Counted from the stretch's first letter, positions 27,326-36,308 are shown. The stretch is DNA of 59,249 bases from Bacteroidales bacterium (GCA_022777585.1 JALFFZ010000032.1:1-59249); one strand, 5' to 3'. A program made the numbers and translations. The notes: generated by a model from the sequence alone, not told the origin.

Positions 27326-29791
27326 ATGAAACATACGTTTATTCTTGCATTGTCAATTGCTGCCCTTTCGGCCTGCGGGACCGACACGACGGTTGTCAGC
27401 AACAGCCTGAGGGCCCCGGCCTATCCGCTGGTCAGCATTGACCCTTACACGAGCGCGTGGTCCGCTTCCGACCATCTCTACGATTCCTCAGTCCAGCATT
27501 GGACCGGAAAGACATTCCCTCTCATCGGAGCCCTGAAGGTGGACGGGGAAGTCTACCGTTTCATGGGCGTCGAGGATTCCGACCTTCTCACCCTTGTGCC
27601 GGTGGCGCAGGAGGGAAGCTGGAAAGGCAGGTACACCGAGTCCGAGCCGAAGGGCGACTGGACATCCGCAGACTACAATGATGCCGGATGGAAGGTCGGT
27701 GAAGGCAGTTTCGGCACCCCTGACGAGAAATATGCCAAGACCCTCTGGGAGTCCAGGAACATCTGGGTCAGGAGGGAGATTGAGCTTACTCAGGATGTGG
27801 CCGAGCGTCAGGTATATCTGTATTTCAGCAATGATGACAGGGCCGTGTTCTACATCAACGGCGAGAAAATCGCGGATACCGGCAATACCTGCAACCACGA
27901 TGCCGTGAGGCCTCTAGGCAAGAAGGCCATGGCTGCTCTCAGGCCGGGCCGGAATATCCTCTCGGCCACCTGCGAGAATACCGGCGGACTGGCCGTGATA
28001 GACTTCGGTCTCAAGACCCAGGCCGAGAAGGAGACCGCCCTGGAAAAGACAGCCGTGCAGACATCGGCCGACGTCCAGGCAACACAGACCCACTACACCT
28101 TCACCTGCGGTCCTGTTGACCTCAGGCTCTCATTCACCGCTCCTCTCTTCCTTGACAATCTCGACCTTGTGAGCCGTCCGGTAAACTATATCCGCTACGA
28201 GGCCGTCTCCAATGACGGTGCCGACCACGAGGTGTCAGTCTATTTCGAGGCTTCCCCTAAGTGGGCTTGCGACAAGGGATGGCAGGAAACTGTCTCTGAG
28301 ACATATCGGAAGGGCGATATCAAGTATCTCAGGGCCGGCACAAAGAGCCAGGAGATTCTTGCAAAGAAGGGAGACGACCTCCGCATCGACTGGGGCTATT
28401 TCTACCTCGCTGCCGAGGCCGGAAATGCCAGCACAGGTGTCGGCAGGGCCATTGACCTCAGGAATGCATTCAGGAATGGCAATGACATAGAGACCGTGGG
28501 CAATGCCGGCGAGAACAATGACGGCCGCATGGCAGTATGCCAGACTCTTGGCCTCTCGAAGAAGGCTGCGGGTTCCGTAATGATCGGATACGATGACATT
28601 TACTCAATCCAGTATTTCGGAGAGAACCTCCGCCCTTACTGGAACAGGAAGGGCGACTCGTCCATCGAGGAGCAGTTTGAGGCTGCGATGAAGGAGGAAG
28701 CCTCCCTCGTGAAGCGCTGCTATGCATTCGACAGGCAGCTCATGGCTGATGCCGAGAAAGCCGGCGGCCGCAAATATGCGGAGCTCTGCGCCCTGGCCTA
28801 TCGTCAGGCCATCCACGCCCACAAGCTCGTTGAGTCCCCTCAGGGCGACATTCTCTGGCTCTCGAAGGAGAACAACAGCAACGGCTCCATCGGAACCGTG
28901 GACGTGACCTATCCGTCTGCTCCTCTCTTCCTCCTCTACAATCCTGTATTGGCAGAGGGCCTCATGAACCATATCTACTATTACAGCGAGAGCGGCAGAT
29001 GGACCAAGCCTTTCCCTGCTCACGATGTGGGAACCTATCCGCTTGCCAACGGCCAGACCTACGGCGGAGACATGCCTGTCGAGGAGGCCGGAAACATGCT
29101 CTCCCTCACCGCCGCGGTATGTCATTACAAGGGCAATGCAGACTATGCCCTCAAGCACTGGGAGGCCCTCACTACCTGGGTGCAGTATCTTGAGAAATTC
29201 GGCCTGGACCCTGAGAATCAGCTTTGTACGGATGACTTTGCAGGTCACTTCGCCCACAATGCCAACCTTTCCATCAAGGCCATTCTCGGCATTGCCTCAT
29301 ACGGATACATGGCCGATATGCTCGGAAAGGACGACATTGCCGAGTCTTATCTCGCAAAGGCCCGCGAGCTTGCCGGCGAGTGGGTAAAGATGGCCGGCGA
29401 CGGCGATCATTACCGTCTGACATTCGACAAGCCTGGCACCTGGAGCCAGAAATACAATCTCGTATGGGACAAGCTTCTGGATCTCGACATCTTCCCTGAC
29501 GAGGTAAGACAGACGGAAATCGCCTATTACCTGACGAAGCAGAATGAATACGGACTGCCTCTGGACAGCCGCGAGACATATACCAAGACCGACTGGATAC
29601 TCTGGACGGCCACGATGGCAGACAGCAAGGCCGATTTCGAGGCTATTGTCGCTCCTGTCCACAAGTTCGAGAACGAGACCGTGGACCGCGTCCCTATGTC
29701 TGACTGGGTGTTCACCGACAAGCCGAACTATCGCGGCTTCAAGGCCCGCTCAGTAGTTGGAGGATACTTCATCAAAATGCTTGATAAATAA
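27326..29791 (+). CDS. GtaA-like (glutaminase A family) lipoprotein with inserted jelly-roll
   Basis: An 821-residue lipoprotein (lipobox LSAC, Cys17). The N-terminal block (about 24-95, YPLVSIDPYTSAWSASDHLY) is DUF4964-like. About 95-225 is an inserted galactose-binding-like jelly roll (DWTSADYNDAGWKVGEGSFG, NIWVRREIEL, GRNILSATCENTGG). A DUF5127-like beta domain follows (about 230-440), then a GtaA-type helical barrel (about 450-815; DILWLSKENNSNGSIGTVDV, NLSIKAILGIASYGYMADML, GTWSQKYNLVWDKLLDL). The family is named after a fungal glutaminase, but its many Bacteroidota members occur in glycan loci and their substrates are unknown. The stop codon overlaps the GH92 start (TAATG), implying coupled translation and a joint pathway. 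Confidence 0.75.
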   Translation: MKHTFILALSIAALSACGTDTTVVSNSLRAPAYPLVSIDPYTSAWSASDHLYDSSVQHWTGKTFPLIGALKVDGEVYRFMGVEDSDLLTLVPVAQEGSWKGRYTESEPKGDWTSADYNDAGWKVGEGSFGTPDEKYAKTLWESRNIWVRREIELTQDVAERQVYLYFSNDDRAVFYINGEKIADTGNTCNHDAVRPLGKKAMAALRPGRNILSATCENTGGLAVIDFGLKTQAEKETALEKTAVQTSADVQATQTHYTFTCGPVDLRLSFTAPLFLDNLDLVSRPVNYIRYEAVSNDGADHEVSVYFEASPKWACDKGWQETVSETYRKGDIKYLRAGTKSQEILAKKGDDLRIDWGYFYLAAEAGNASTGVGRAIDLRNAFRNGNDIETVGNAGENNDGRMAVCQTLGLSKKAAGSVMIGYDDIYSIQYFGENLRPYWNRKGDSSIEEQFEAAMKEEASLVKRCYAFDRQLMADAEKAGGRKYAELCALAYRQAIHAHKLVESPQGDILWLSKENNSNGSIGTVDVTYPSAPLFLLYNPVLAEGLMNHIYYYSESGRWTKPFPAHDVGTYPLANGQTYGGDMPVEEAGNMLSLTAAVCHYKGNADYALKHWEALTTWVQYLEKFGLDPENQLCTDDFAGHFAHNANLSIKAILGIASYGYMADMLGKDDIAESYLAKARELAGEWVKMAGDGDHYRLTFDKPGTWSQKYNLVWDKLLDLDIFPDEVRQTEIAYYLTKQNEYGLPLDSRETYTKTDWILWTATMADSKADFEAIVAPVHKFENETVDRVPMSDWVFTDKPNYRGFKARSVVGGYFIKMLDK

Positions 29792-32079
29792 TGATACTCA
29801 AAAGATTGACCCTTATTGCAGCCTGCGTTTCCTTCCTCGCCTCCTGTTGCGGGGAGATGGCGCAGTCCTATGTTGAGGATCCCGTCTCGATGGTCAGCAC
29901 CCTTGTCGGCACGGAATCCACCTACGAGCTTTCCACCGGAAATACCTATCCCGCAGTGGCAATGCCATGGGGTATGAATTTCTGGACTCCGCAGACAGGG
30001 CGCAACGGCGACGGCTGGACCTACCAGTACACCGCCACGAGGATGAGGGGACTCAAGCAGACCCATCAGCCAAGCCCATGGATCAATGATTACGGCGCAT
30101 TCTCCCTTATGCCTGTTACCACCGGCCCGGTTTTCGACGAGAAAGAGCGCGCCAGCTGGTTCTCCCACAAGGCCGAGATTGCCACCCCTTACTACTACAG
30201 GGTTTATCTCGCCGAGCACGACGTGGTCGCAGAGATTGCTCCGACCGAGAGGGCTGCCGCATTCAGGCTCACCTATCCTGAAAAGGATTCCTCCTACCTC
30301 GTCATTGACGCTTACCAGCACGGTTCGTACGTGAAGGTGATTCCTGAGAAGAATATGGTGATAGGCTATGCCACGAACAACCACGGCGGAGTTCCTGAGA
30401 ATTTCCGCAACTGGTTCGTAATCGTGTCCGACACCCCGTTCGAGACATTCAGCGTGATTGACGGGGACAATGTTGCCGAGGGCAATGAAGTAGCCGCAGA
30501 CCACGCTCTCGCAATGGTCGGCTTCAGGACGAAAAGGGGTCAGGAAGTCAATCTCAAGGTGGCATCATCCTTCATCAGCGCCGAGCAGGCCGAACTCAAT
30601 CTCCGTGAACTCGACGGCAAGTCCTTCGACGACGTGAAGACCGCCTGCAGGGACAGGTGGAACGAGGTGCTTGGCCGCATTGCCGTAAAGGACGACAACA
30701 TTGACCGTCTCCGCACATTCTACTCCTGCCTCTACCGCTCCCTTCTCTTCCCTCGCGACCTTTCCGAGGTCAATGCCGAAGGCGAGAGGGTTCATTACAG
30801 CCCTTACAACGGGGAAGTCCTCCCTGGCTACATGACTACCGACACCGGTTTCTGGGACACATTCAGGAGCCTGTTCCCACTTATGAACCTGGTCTATCCG
30901 GACCAGAGCGTGAAGGTTCAGGAAGGCCTTGTGAATGCCTGGCTTGAAAGCGGCTTCCTCCCTGAGTGGGCCAGCCCGGGTCACAGAGGCTGCATGGTCG
31001 GCAACAACTCGGCTTCAGTTGTGGCTGATGCCTATGTCAACGGAATCCGCGGCTACGATGCCGAGAAACTTTGGGACGCTGTCGTTTCGGGAGCGCATTC
31101 GGTTCATCCGCACGTAAGCTCTACCGGCCGCCGCGGCTGGGAGTATTATGACAGTCTCGGCTATGTGCCTTGCAATGTCGGCATCAATGAGAGTGCGGCC
31201 CGCACCCTCGAGTACGCCTATGACGACTGGTGCATCTACACCTTCGGAAAGGCCCTCGGCAAGTCAGAGGAGGAGTTGGCTCCTTACGCCAAGGCAGCAT
31301 TGAACTACAAGAATCTCTACAATCCTGAATACCGCCTCATGGTCGGGAAAAATGCGGACGGGACATTCTCCGAGCCTTTCAGCCCGCTCAAGTGGGGCGG
31401 CGACTTCACGGAGGGAAACAGCCTGCACTATACCTGGTCCGTATTCCATGACCCTGCCGGCCTCATTGACCTGATGGGCGGGGAAAAGCCGTTCGGCGAG
31501 ATGCTGGATTCGGTGTTCAACATCCCTCCTCATTTCGATGACAGCTACTATGGCCGTCCGATTCACGAAATCAGGGAGATGCAGGTAATGAACATGGGCA
31601 ACTATGCCCACGGCAACCAGCCTATCCAGCACATGGTATATCTTTATGACTGGTGCGGTCAGCCTTGGAAAGCCCAGGCCCGTGTACGTGAGGTCATGGA
31701 CAAGTTCTACACCTCGGCTCCGGACGGATACTGCGGCGACGAGGACAACGGACAGACTTCGGCCTGGTACGTATTCTCCGCAATGGGATTCTACCCTGTA
31801 TGCCCGGCTTCCGGTCAGTTCGCCGTCGGAACACCTCTCTTCAAGGAGGTCAGGGTGACATTGCCGACAGGCCGCAAGTTCACCATCTCGGCTCCGGACA
31901 ATTCCGACACCAACTTCTACATCGGGTCAATGAAGGTGAACGGACGCCGCCAGGACAGAAACTGGCTCTCTTACGGGGAACTTGCATCCGGCGCGGACAT
32001 CGTGTTTGAAATGACAGATGCCCCGGCTGTCAGCCGAGGCATCGCAAAGGAGAGCAGGCCTTACTCATTTTCCGAATAA
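29791..32079 (+). CDS. GH92 exo-alpha-mannosidase, lipoprotein
   Basis: A 762-residue lipoprotein (LASCC, Cys19/20). It has an N-terminal beta-sandwich (about 27-260, STLVGTESTYELSTGNTYPA, PWGMNFWTPQTG) and an (alpha/alpha)6 catalytic domain. DFTEGNSLHYTW carries the likely general-acid Glu and CGDEDNGQTSAWYVFSAMGF the aspartates of the general base. GH92 enzymes are calcium-dependent inverting exo-alpha-mannosidases, mostly alpha-1,2 or alpha-1,3, active on mannan side chains or high-mannose N-glycans. The segment that often reads GNEPSHH in the family reads GNQPIQH here (31612 onward), which could change linkage preference. The start overlaps the upstream stop by one base; the 3' end overlaps the convergent sialidase gene by 15 bp. 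Confidence 0.92.
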   Translation: MILKRLTLIAACVSFLASCCGEMAQSYVEDPVSMVSTLVGTESTYELSTGNTYPAVAMPWGMNFWTPQTGRNGDGWTYQYTATRMRGLKQTHQPSPWINDYGAFSLMPVTTGPVFDEKERASWFSHKAEIATPYYYRVYLAEHDVVAEIAPTERAAAFRLTYPEKDSSYLVIDAYQHGSYVKVIPEKNMVIGYATNNHGGVPENFRNWFVIVSDTPFETFSVIDGDNVAEGNEVAADHALAMVGFRTKRGQEVNLKVASSFISAEQAELNLRELDGKSFDDVKTACRDRWNEVLGRIAVKDDNIDRLRTFYSCLYRSLLFPRDLSEVNAEGERVHYSPYNGEVLPGYMTTDTGFWDTFRSLFPLMNLVYPDQSVKVQEGLVNAWLESGFLPEWASPGHRGCMVGNNSASVVADAYVNGIRGYDAEKLWDAVVSGAHSVHPHVSSTGRRGWEYYDSLGYVPCNVGINESAARTLEYAYDDWCIYTFGKALGKSEEELAPYAKAALNYKNLYNPEYRLMVGKNADGTFSEPFSPLKWGGDFTEGNSLHYTWSVFHDPAGLIDLMGGEKPFGEMLDSVFNIPPHFDDSYYGRPIHEIREMQVMNMGNYAHGNQPIQHMVYLYDWCGQPWKAQARVREVMDKFYTSAPDGYCGDEDNGQTSAWYVFSAMGFYPVCPASGQFAVGTPLFKEVRVTLPTGRKFTISAPDNSDTNFYIGSMKVNGRRQDRNWLSYGELASGADIVFEMTDAPAVSRGIAKESRPYSFSE

Positions 32080-33384
32080 AGCCGCCCTTCTCAACCTGTA
32101 CATATCCAATGTCAGGGAGTCCAGAGGGACTGAAGTGTAAACCAGGTCGTAACCATTACCGGCCTGGTTAAGTTTTTCCTCCAGGAAGATGCCGATGCGT
32201 CCGTTGGACTGGACATCCATTGTCGAATAGGCTGACTGGGTGTCGGAAACGCGGTAGGCCTCCGTCCAGGAACCGGCGAAGGATTCCGATGTGATATCCG
32301 ACGTCTCCGGATCCAGTTTCTTCACGTAGATTGCCACATTTCTTCTTCTCGGTCCCAATGGCACCGACTGGAGGGCGATGTGGCAATTCGTGTTGGTCGC
32401 CTTCTCCACGGCAGGGAGAATCAGGATCTCACCGTTGGTCCCGTTGTTTGTCTCCGCTGCGCACCCATCATTCTTCGAACTTGAAAACTCCTCGGAGTCC
32501 CAGCTGCCGGCTCCGGTCTGAATATCGCTGTAAGTGAAGATGTTGAACAGTCTTCCGCCAAGCACACGGCTGCTCAGCACCACTCTTCCGTCCGGAAGCT
32601 CCTCGCACTTGGCCTCATTGCCGTTAGGGGAAGGCTGGGCGTCAGGTCCTCCGAGGGCGGCCCAGGTCTTTCCGAAATCGTCGCTGAAAATCACCTTGTT
32701 CCCGCCAGGTCTGGCTATGATGGCAGCATACAGCCGGTAATGCGAACCTTTCTTGATGATCCGGCTCTGCATTATCTTTCCGGAGGCGATGAAGCAGCTC
32801 TTGAATGTCTGTGATGCACAGTCGTCGAAAATGCTGTATATGCTCCCGGTGATGTCCTTCATCTCTGTCCACGTCTCGCCCTTGTCAGAGCTCCTGAACT
32901 CTGCGACACGGCAAGGATTCTCCCGTGTTCCGGCAAAGTAACCTGTTGAGCCGCAGACCGTTATAAGCAATGTCTCGTCCGTCTCGCTGTCGCTGACAAT
33001 GGCGGCATCACCGAATGCGCAGGTCGCCCCGGTCTGGCCGTCTCCCTCGACAAGAACCCTCTCCGGGCCCCAGGTCAGGCCATTGTCCTTAGAGATTCTG
33101 TAGTGCAGGTCGATACGGCCGCTTCCTATGTCTCCCTTTCCGTAGCGGTAGTCTCCTATGGCTATGACTGTACCATCGCCGTACGTGGCGAAGGCCGGAA
33201 TCCTGTACGGGATTTCCGAACCTGGAAGATTCTCAAACAATGTTTCCCTGAGAATGATTCCGTCATCCTCGAAAGGAGGCTCAATGTAATCTTCAGGGGA
33301 GTTTTCGGAACATCCGCTGAAAATAAGAGAGGTTGCCGCGAGGGCCATCGGAAGCCATAGTCCCGCATTTGAAAAGCGCATCAT
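32065..33384 (-). CDS. GH33-type exo-sialidase, lipoprotein
   Basis: A 439-residue lipoprotein (lipobox IFSGC, Cys25). The six-bladed sialidase propeller is shown by IPYRIPAFATYGDG (the Arg of the FRIP motif), by RIDLHYR with the probable acid/base Asp, and by Asp-boxes SKDNGLTW, SSDKGETW and SDDFGKTW. The protein removes terminal sialic acid from glycans; the propeller alone is present, with no added lectin domain. It is transcribed towards GH92 and the genes overlap by 15 bp at their 3' ends. Its place at the end of a mannosidase locus suggests that complex sialylated N-glycans may be among the substrates. A second in-frame ATG lies one codon later. Confidence 0.85.
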   Translation of the reverse strand: MMRFSNAGLWLPMALAATSLIFSGCSENSPEDYIEPPFEDDGIILRETLFENLPGSEIPYRIPAFATYGDGTVIAIGDYRYGKGDIGSGRIDLHYRISKDNGLTWGPERVLVEGDGQTGATCAFGDAAIVSDSETDETLLITVCGSTGYFAGTRENPCRVAEFRSSDKGETWTEMKDITGSIYSIFDDCASQTFKSCFIASGKIMQSRIIKKGSHYRLYAAIIARPGGNKVIFSDDFGKTWAALGGPDAQPSPNGNEAKCEELPDGRVVLSSRVLGGRLFNIFTYSDIQTGAGSWDSEEFSSSKNDGCAAETNNGTNGEILILPAVEKATNTNCHIALQSVPLGPRRRNVAIYVKKLDPETSDITSESFAGSWTEAYRVSDTQSAYSTMDVQSNGRIGIFLEEKLNQAGNGYDLVYTSVPLDSLTLDMYRLRRAALFGK

Positions 33385-33453
33385 AATTGTCCAATTTTTA
33401 TTCAGTTGTTATGCGAATTTAGTAATCCTCAAAAAATAATCTGCATCATCTTT

Positions 33454-33543
33454 GAAAATCTTTTCGGTCCATATTTCCTCCCTCATCAGTCACATAGCTA
33501 CGGCTATGCTCCTTCTTCGGGTGAAAATCTGACCTCGAAAATC
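33454..33543. repeat. Imperfect palindromic intergenic element
   Basis: The intergenic gap between the sialidase and nhaA genes holds a nested palindrome. The core is CATAGC-TACG-GCTATG (33493-33508). Around it, with almost the same centre, lie the partly complementary arms GAAAATCTTTTCGGTC (33454-33469) and GACCTCGAAAATC (33531-33543). It has the look of a REP- or MITE-like element rather than a simple terminator, since no T-run follows. Confidence 0.45.
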
Positions 33544-33628
33544 TAATTCAAATCTGACGCAACTTATTTTTTTCATATTACTTAGGAAATTGGGCGGATT
33601 CATTGTAGCATTCTTCTCGGAAATTCAC

Positions 33629-33636
33629 TATTTTTG
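33629..33636 (+). promoter_or_regulatory. -7 box for nhaA
   Basis: TATTTTTG matches TAnnTTTG and lies 27 bp before the ATG at 33664. A TTG at 33604-33606 is a poor -33 candidate because it is about 22 bp away. Confidence 0.55.
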
Positions 33637-33663
33637 CCAGCCGTATGACCGGACATCAGTGGG

Positions 33664-35091
33664 ATGCCCAAAAATTGCACAACAATGCATCTTATCCCGA
33701 CATATTCCATAGCGAAGCAGTACCGTCTTTTCGAGAAAGGCAGCTACCGCATTCTGAGCAAGCCCTGGACCGGCGGAGCCCTTCTGCTTGTATGCGTAAT
33801 CATTGCAATGCTCCTTGCCAACCTCCCTTTCACGAGGGATTATTATGAGGCGTTCCTGAGCACGAGCCTCTCCATGTCCATCCAGAGTCCTGCCGACGTG
33901 ATAGGGAACAGGACCATTGACTGGGTATTCCCGAAAGACCTTACTGTAGAGAAATTCATCAATGACATATTGATGGTGCTGTTCTTCTTCACCGTGGGTC
34001 TCGAAATCAAGCGGGAAGTGCTTGTAGGCCAGCTTTCTTCGTTCAGGAAGGCGGTCCTTCCGGTAATTGCCGCCTTCGGGGGCATGGTGATGCCTGCCCT
34101 CATATTCACATTGTTCAACGGCGGGACGGCGGCTGCCACGGGCTGGGGAATACCTACGGCCACCGATATCGCATTCGCCGTGGTGATCCTGTCCGTAATG
34201 GGCGACAAGGTCCCTGTCTCGCTGAAAGTCTTCCTGACTGCGCTTGCCGTGGCGGATGACCTCGGCGCAATACTCGTGGTCGCATTCTTCTATGGCGGAG
34301 ATGTCAATATGGACCTCCTCCTCATCGCCGGACTGGTGATCTTCATCACTTATCTTTTCAACCGGATGGGGGAGAAGCGCGCCATCTTCTACATCATCCC
34401 GACCATTGCGGTATGGTTCCTTTTCTACTATGCCGGCATACACGCGACCCTCTCCGGCGTGGTGATGGCCCTGATGATTCCGATGAAGCCGAGGTTCTCG
34501 CATTCGTATTTCAACAGGAAATGCGACACCTACCAGAAACTCATGATAAAGTACGAGAATGACCATCCGTTCCCGAATCTCAATCAGCGCACCTGTCTCC
34601 GGAACATAAGCCATATCTCGAAGGGAACGGTCGGTATGAGCTACCGCATGGAACACGCATTGAATCCCTGGGTCAATTTCGTCATAATGCCGGTATTCGC
34701 CCTGGCCAATGCCGGAGTGGTGATAGACGATATCGCATATTTCAATATCTTCCAATATTCCTCCGCCCTCGGTTCCGTGGGAATGGGAGTCTTCTTCGGC
34801 CTGCTGATCGGCAAGCCTGTCGGGATTACCCTGGCCAGCTGGATTGCCATCAGACTCAAGGTAGGGGAAATGCCTCACGGGGCATCCTGGAAGATGCTTT
34901 TCGCAGTCGCATGTCTCGGAGGTATCGGCTTCACAATGTCGATTTTCGTGGACACCCTGTCATTCTCCAACCTGACTCCCGATGTTACCTGCCATCTCCA
35001 GTCGCTTGGAAAGATAGCCGTGCTCCTCGGCTCTATCTGCTCCGCCATATTCGGCAGCATTCTCATCAACGCATTCAGCAAGAAGAAATAG
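33664..35091 (+). CDS. nhaA: Na+/H+ antiporter NhaA
   Basis: A 475-residue inner-membrane antiporter that expels Na+ in exchange for protons. Hallmarks are PTATDIAFA and ALAVADDLGAILVVA, with the ion-binding aspartates at 198-199, and FFFTVGLEIKREVL in the second helix region. It has 12 hydrophobic helices and is longer than the E. coli protein (388) because of an N-terminal extension and a hydrophilic loop around residues 285-330, as in other Bacteroidota. A second in-frame ATG at 33688 is also possible. The gene is followed 4 bp later by a DsbD-alpha-like gene; the link between the two is unclear. Confidence 0.95.
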   Translation: MPKNCTTMHLIPTYSIAKQYRLFEKGSYRILSKPWTGGALLLVCVIIAMLLANLPFTRDYYEAFLSTSLSMSIQSPADVIGNRTIDWVFPKDLTVEKFINDILMVLFFFTVGLEIKREVLVGQLSSFRKAVLPVIAAFGGMVMPALIFTLFNGGTAAATGWGIPTATDIAFAVVILSVMGDKVPVSLKVFLTALAVADDLGAILVVAFFYGGDVNMDLLLIAGLVIFITYLFNRMGEKRAIFYIIPTIAVWFLFYYAGIHATLSGVVMALMIPMKPRFSHSYFNRKCDTYQKLMIKYENDHPFPNLNQRTCLRNISHISKGTVGMSYRMEHALNPWVNFVIMPVFALANAGVVIDDIAYFNIFQYSSALGSVGMGVFFGLLIGKPVGITLASWIAIRLKVGEMPHGASWKMLFAVACLGGIGFTMSIFVDTLSFSNLTPDVTCHLQSLGKIAVLLGSICSAIFGSILINAFSKKK

Positions 35092-35095
35092 ATTT

Positions 35096-35557
35096 ATGAA
35101 AAGAGTTTTATTGTTTGTTGCGGCTGTATTCGCCTCATTGCTCTGTTCCGCCCAGGTTCAGACCATAAATTGGTCATACAAGGTAACAATGACAGGGGAG
35201 GGGACTGCCAGGGTCATCTTCACTGGCCGCATCCAGGAGGGTTTCCATACTTATTCCATTACGGCGGATAACTCCAGAACCGAGATAATGGAAGTCAAGA
35301 CCAGGGGCTGCAGCCTTTCCGGCGCTCTCAGGGAAGAGGGCAATTTCACGGAAGAAAGCGGCAAGCTCGTATGCTATGACGAAATCCGGCTCATGCAGGA
35401 TATCAGGCTCTCCGGGAAATCCGCGGAATACAGTGGCTGCATTGCCAGTTTCGTCTGCGCAGGGCAGATGTGCAAGCCGGAAAGCTGGAATTTCAATGTA
35501 AAGATAGAAGAAGCCGCCACTTCCAAGCCTGCGAAGAAGTCATCTTTGAGGCTGTAG
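35096..35557 (+). CDS. Stand-alone DsbD-alpha-like periplasmic domain protein
   Basis: A 153-residue exported protein with a signal peptide ending near LCSAQ (residue 20). The rest resembles the immunoglobulin-like N-terminal (alpha) domain of DsbD: IQEGFHTYSITADN, and EYSGCIASFVCAGQMCKPES with Cys115, Cys121 and Cys126, the place of the domain's active cysteines. In full-length DsbD this domain passes electrons from the membrane part to periplasmic thioredoxins. Here the membrane and thioredoxin parts are missing and the protein stops after a Lys-rich tail. It may be a separate redox carrier or the leftover of a shortened dsbD. It is convergent with a TlpA-like gene 31 bp away. Confidence 0.65.
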   Translation: MKRVLLFVAAVFASLLCSAQVQTINWSYKVTMTGEGTARVIFTGRIQEGFHTYSITADNSRTEIMEVKTRGCSLSGALREEGNFTEESGKLVCYDEIRLMQDIRLSGKSAEYSGCIASFVCAGQMCKPESWNFNVKIEEAATSKPAKKSSLRL

Positions 35558-35588
35558 AAATAGCGGCATTCCATCCGGAACCGGACTC

Positions 35589-36074
35589 TTATTGCAATTC
35601 TTTCAATGCCGAGAGGATTTCCTCTTCCGCACCCGGATTGTAGCCGGTCTGGGAGTGGACTATCGTTCCGTCAGGCGACAGTACGAAAGAATGCGGGGTG
35701 AACACCACATTCATCGCCCTTTTGAAATCGCTGTTCACATCGTACAGGCAGATGAAGTCTGACCAGCCTCTGGTCTTTGCGAATGCCCTGGCCTGGGCAG
35801 TGAATCTGGTATCGTCCGTGGAAACGAGCACGAGCTTGAAAGGCACTTCCTCCTGCCAGTCGTCGTAAGCCTCGTTCAATGCGTCGATTTCCTGGATGCA
35901 TGGATCGCAGGAAATGGACCAGAAGGAGATTACGACAGGAGTCTTTCCATCGGCGAGATTCTTGGTGTCAAATTTCTTGTTGTTAGCCAAAGACAGCTTT
36001 ACAGATGGAAGCTGGGCGAAGGAAACCGACTGCACCAATAGAGCGCATAAAAGGAAAAAAAGGATTCTTTTCAT
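35589..36074 (-). CDS. TlpA-like periplasmic thioredoxin-fold protein
   Basis: A 161-residue exported protein: a signal peptide ending near VSFAQ (residue 21) followed by one thioredoxin-like domain. The active-site CxxC is SCDPC (Cys56 and Cys59), in VVISFWSISCDPCIQEIDAL. VFTPHSFVLSPDG provides the cis-Pro segment, although the usual Thr/Val-Pro context is slightly altered (FTPHS). TlpA/ResA proteins reduce disulfides in the periplasm, for example during cytochrome c maturation. It is the minus-strand partner of an overlapping divergent promoter region, and lies next to a DsbD-alpha-like gene that could supply electrons. Confidence 0.85.
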   Translation of the reverse strand: MKRILFFLLCALLVQSVSFAQLPSVKLSLANNKKFDTKNLADGKTPVVISFWSISCDPCIQEIDALNEAYDDWQEEVPFKLVLVSTDDTRFTAQARAFAKTRGWSDFICLYDVNSDFKRAMNVVFTPHSFVLSPDGTIVHSQTGYNPGAEEEILSALKELQ

Positions 36075-36148
36075 TTATATAAAACGTTAAAAATTAGACA
36101 TTTAGTGTAATTTTTCAGCAGGCGCAGCTGTTTTAAAATTGAATTACC

Positions 36149-36156
36149 TAAATTTG
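36149..36156 (+). promoter_or_regulatory. -7 box for the 36.3-kb lipoprotein operon
   Basis: TAAATTTG matches TAnnTTTG on the plus strand; the expected start near 36163 would give a leader of about 145 bases before 36309. No TTTG -33 is seen. It overlaps the minus-strand promoter of the TlpA-like gene. Confidence 0.45.
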
Positions 36157-36161
36157 CAACG

Positions 36162-36193
36162 CAAAAGTAAATATTATTCACGGACTTGACAAA
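36162..36193 (-). promoter_or_regulatory. Promoter of the TlpA-like gene
   Basis: On the minus strand TTTG (36190-36193), a 20-bp spacer and TACTTTTG (36162-36169) match the Bacteroidota consensus. The leader to the ATG at 36074 would be about 80 bases. Confidence 0.65.
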
Positions 36194-36308
36194 ATTTAAT
36201 TTTTGAAAGAACATATCCTGAATAGCAGTTGTATTGTCTGGCCTGGCCGTTCTGTAACGTGTCGGCCGGAGATTTGTACATTGATAACAACCAATTAAAC
36301 AATTCAAT

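Noticed and set aside
33628..34878. 416-codon open frame on the minus strand
   Set aside because: It is antisense to nhaA, which has all family motifs; the translation is His/Glu-rich and unlike a protein family.
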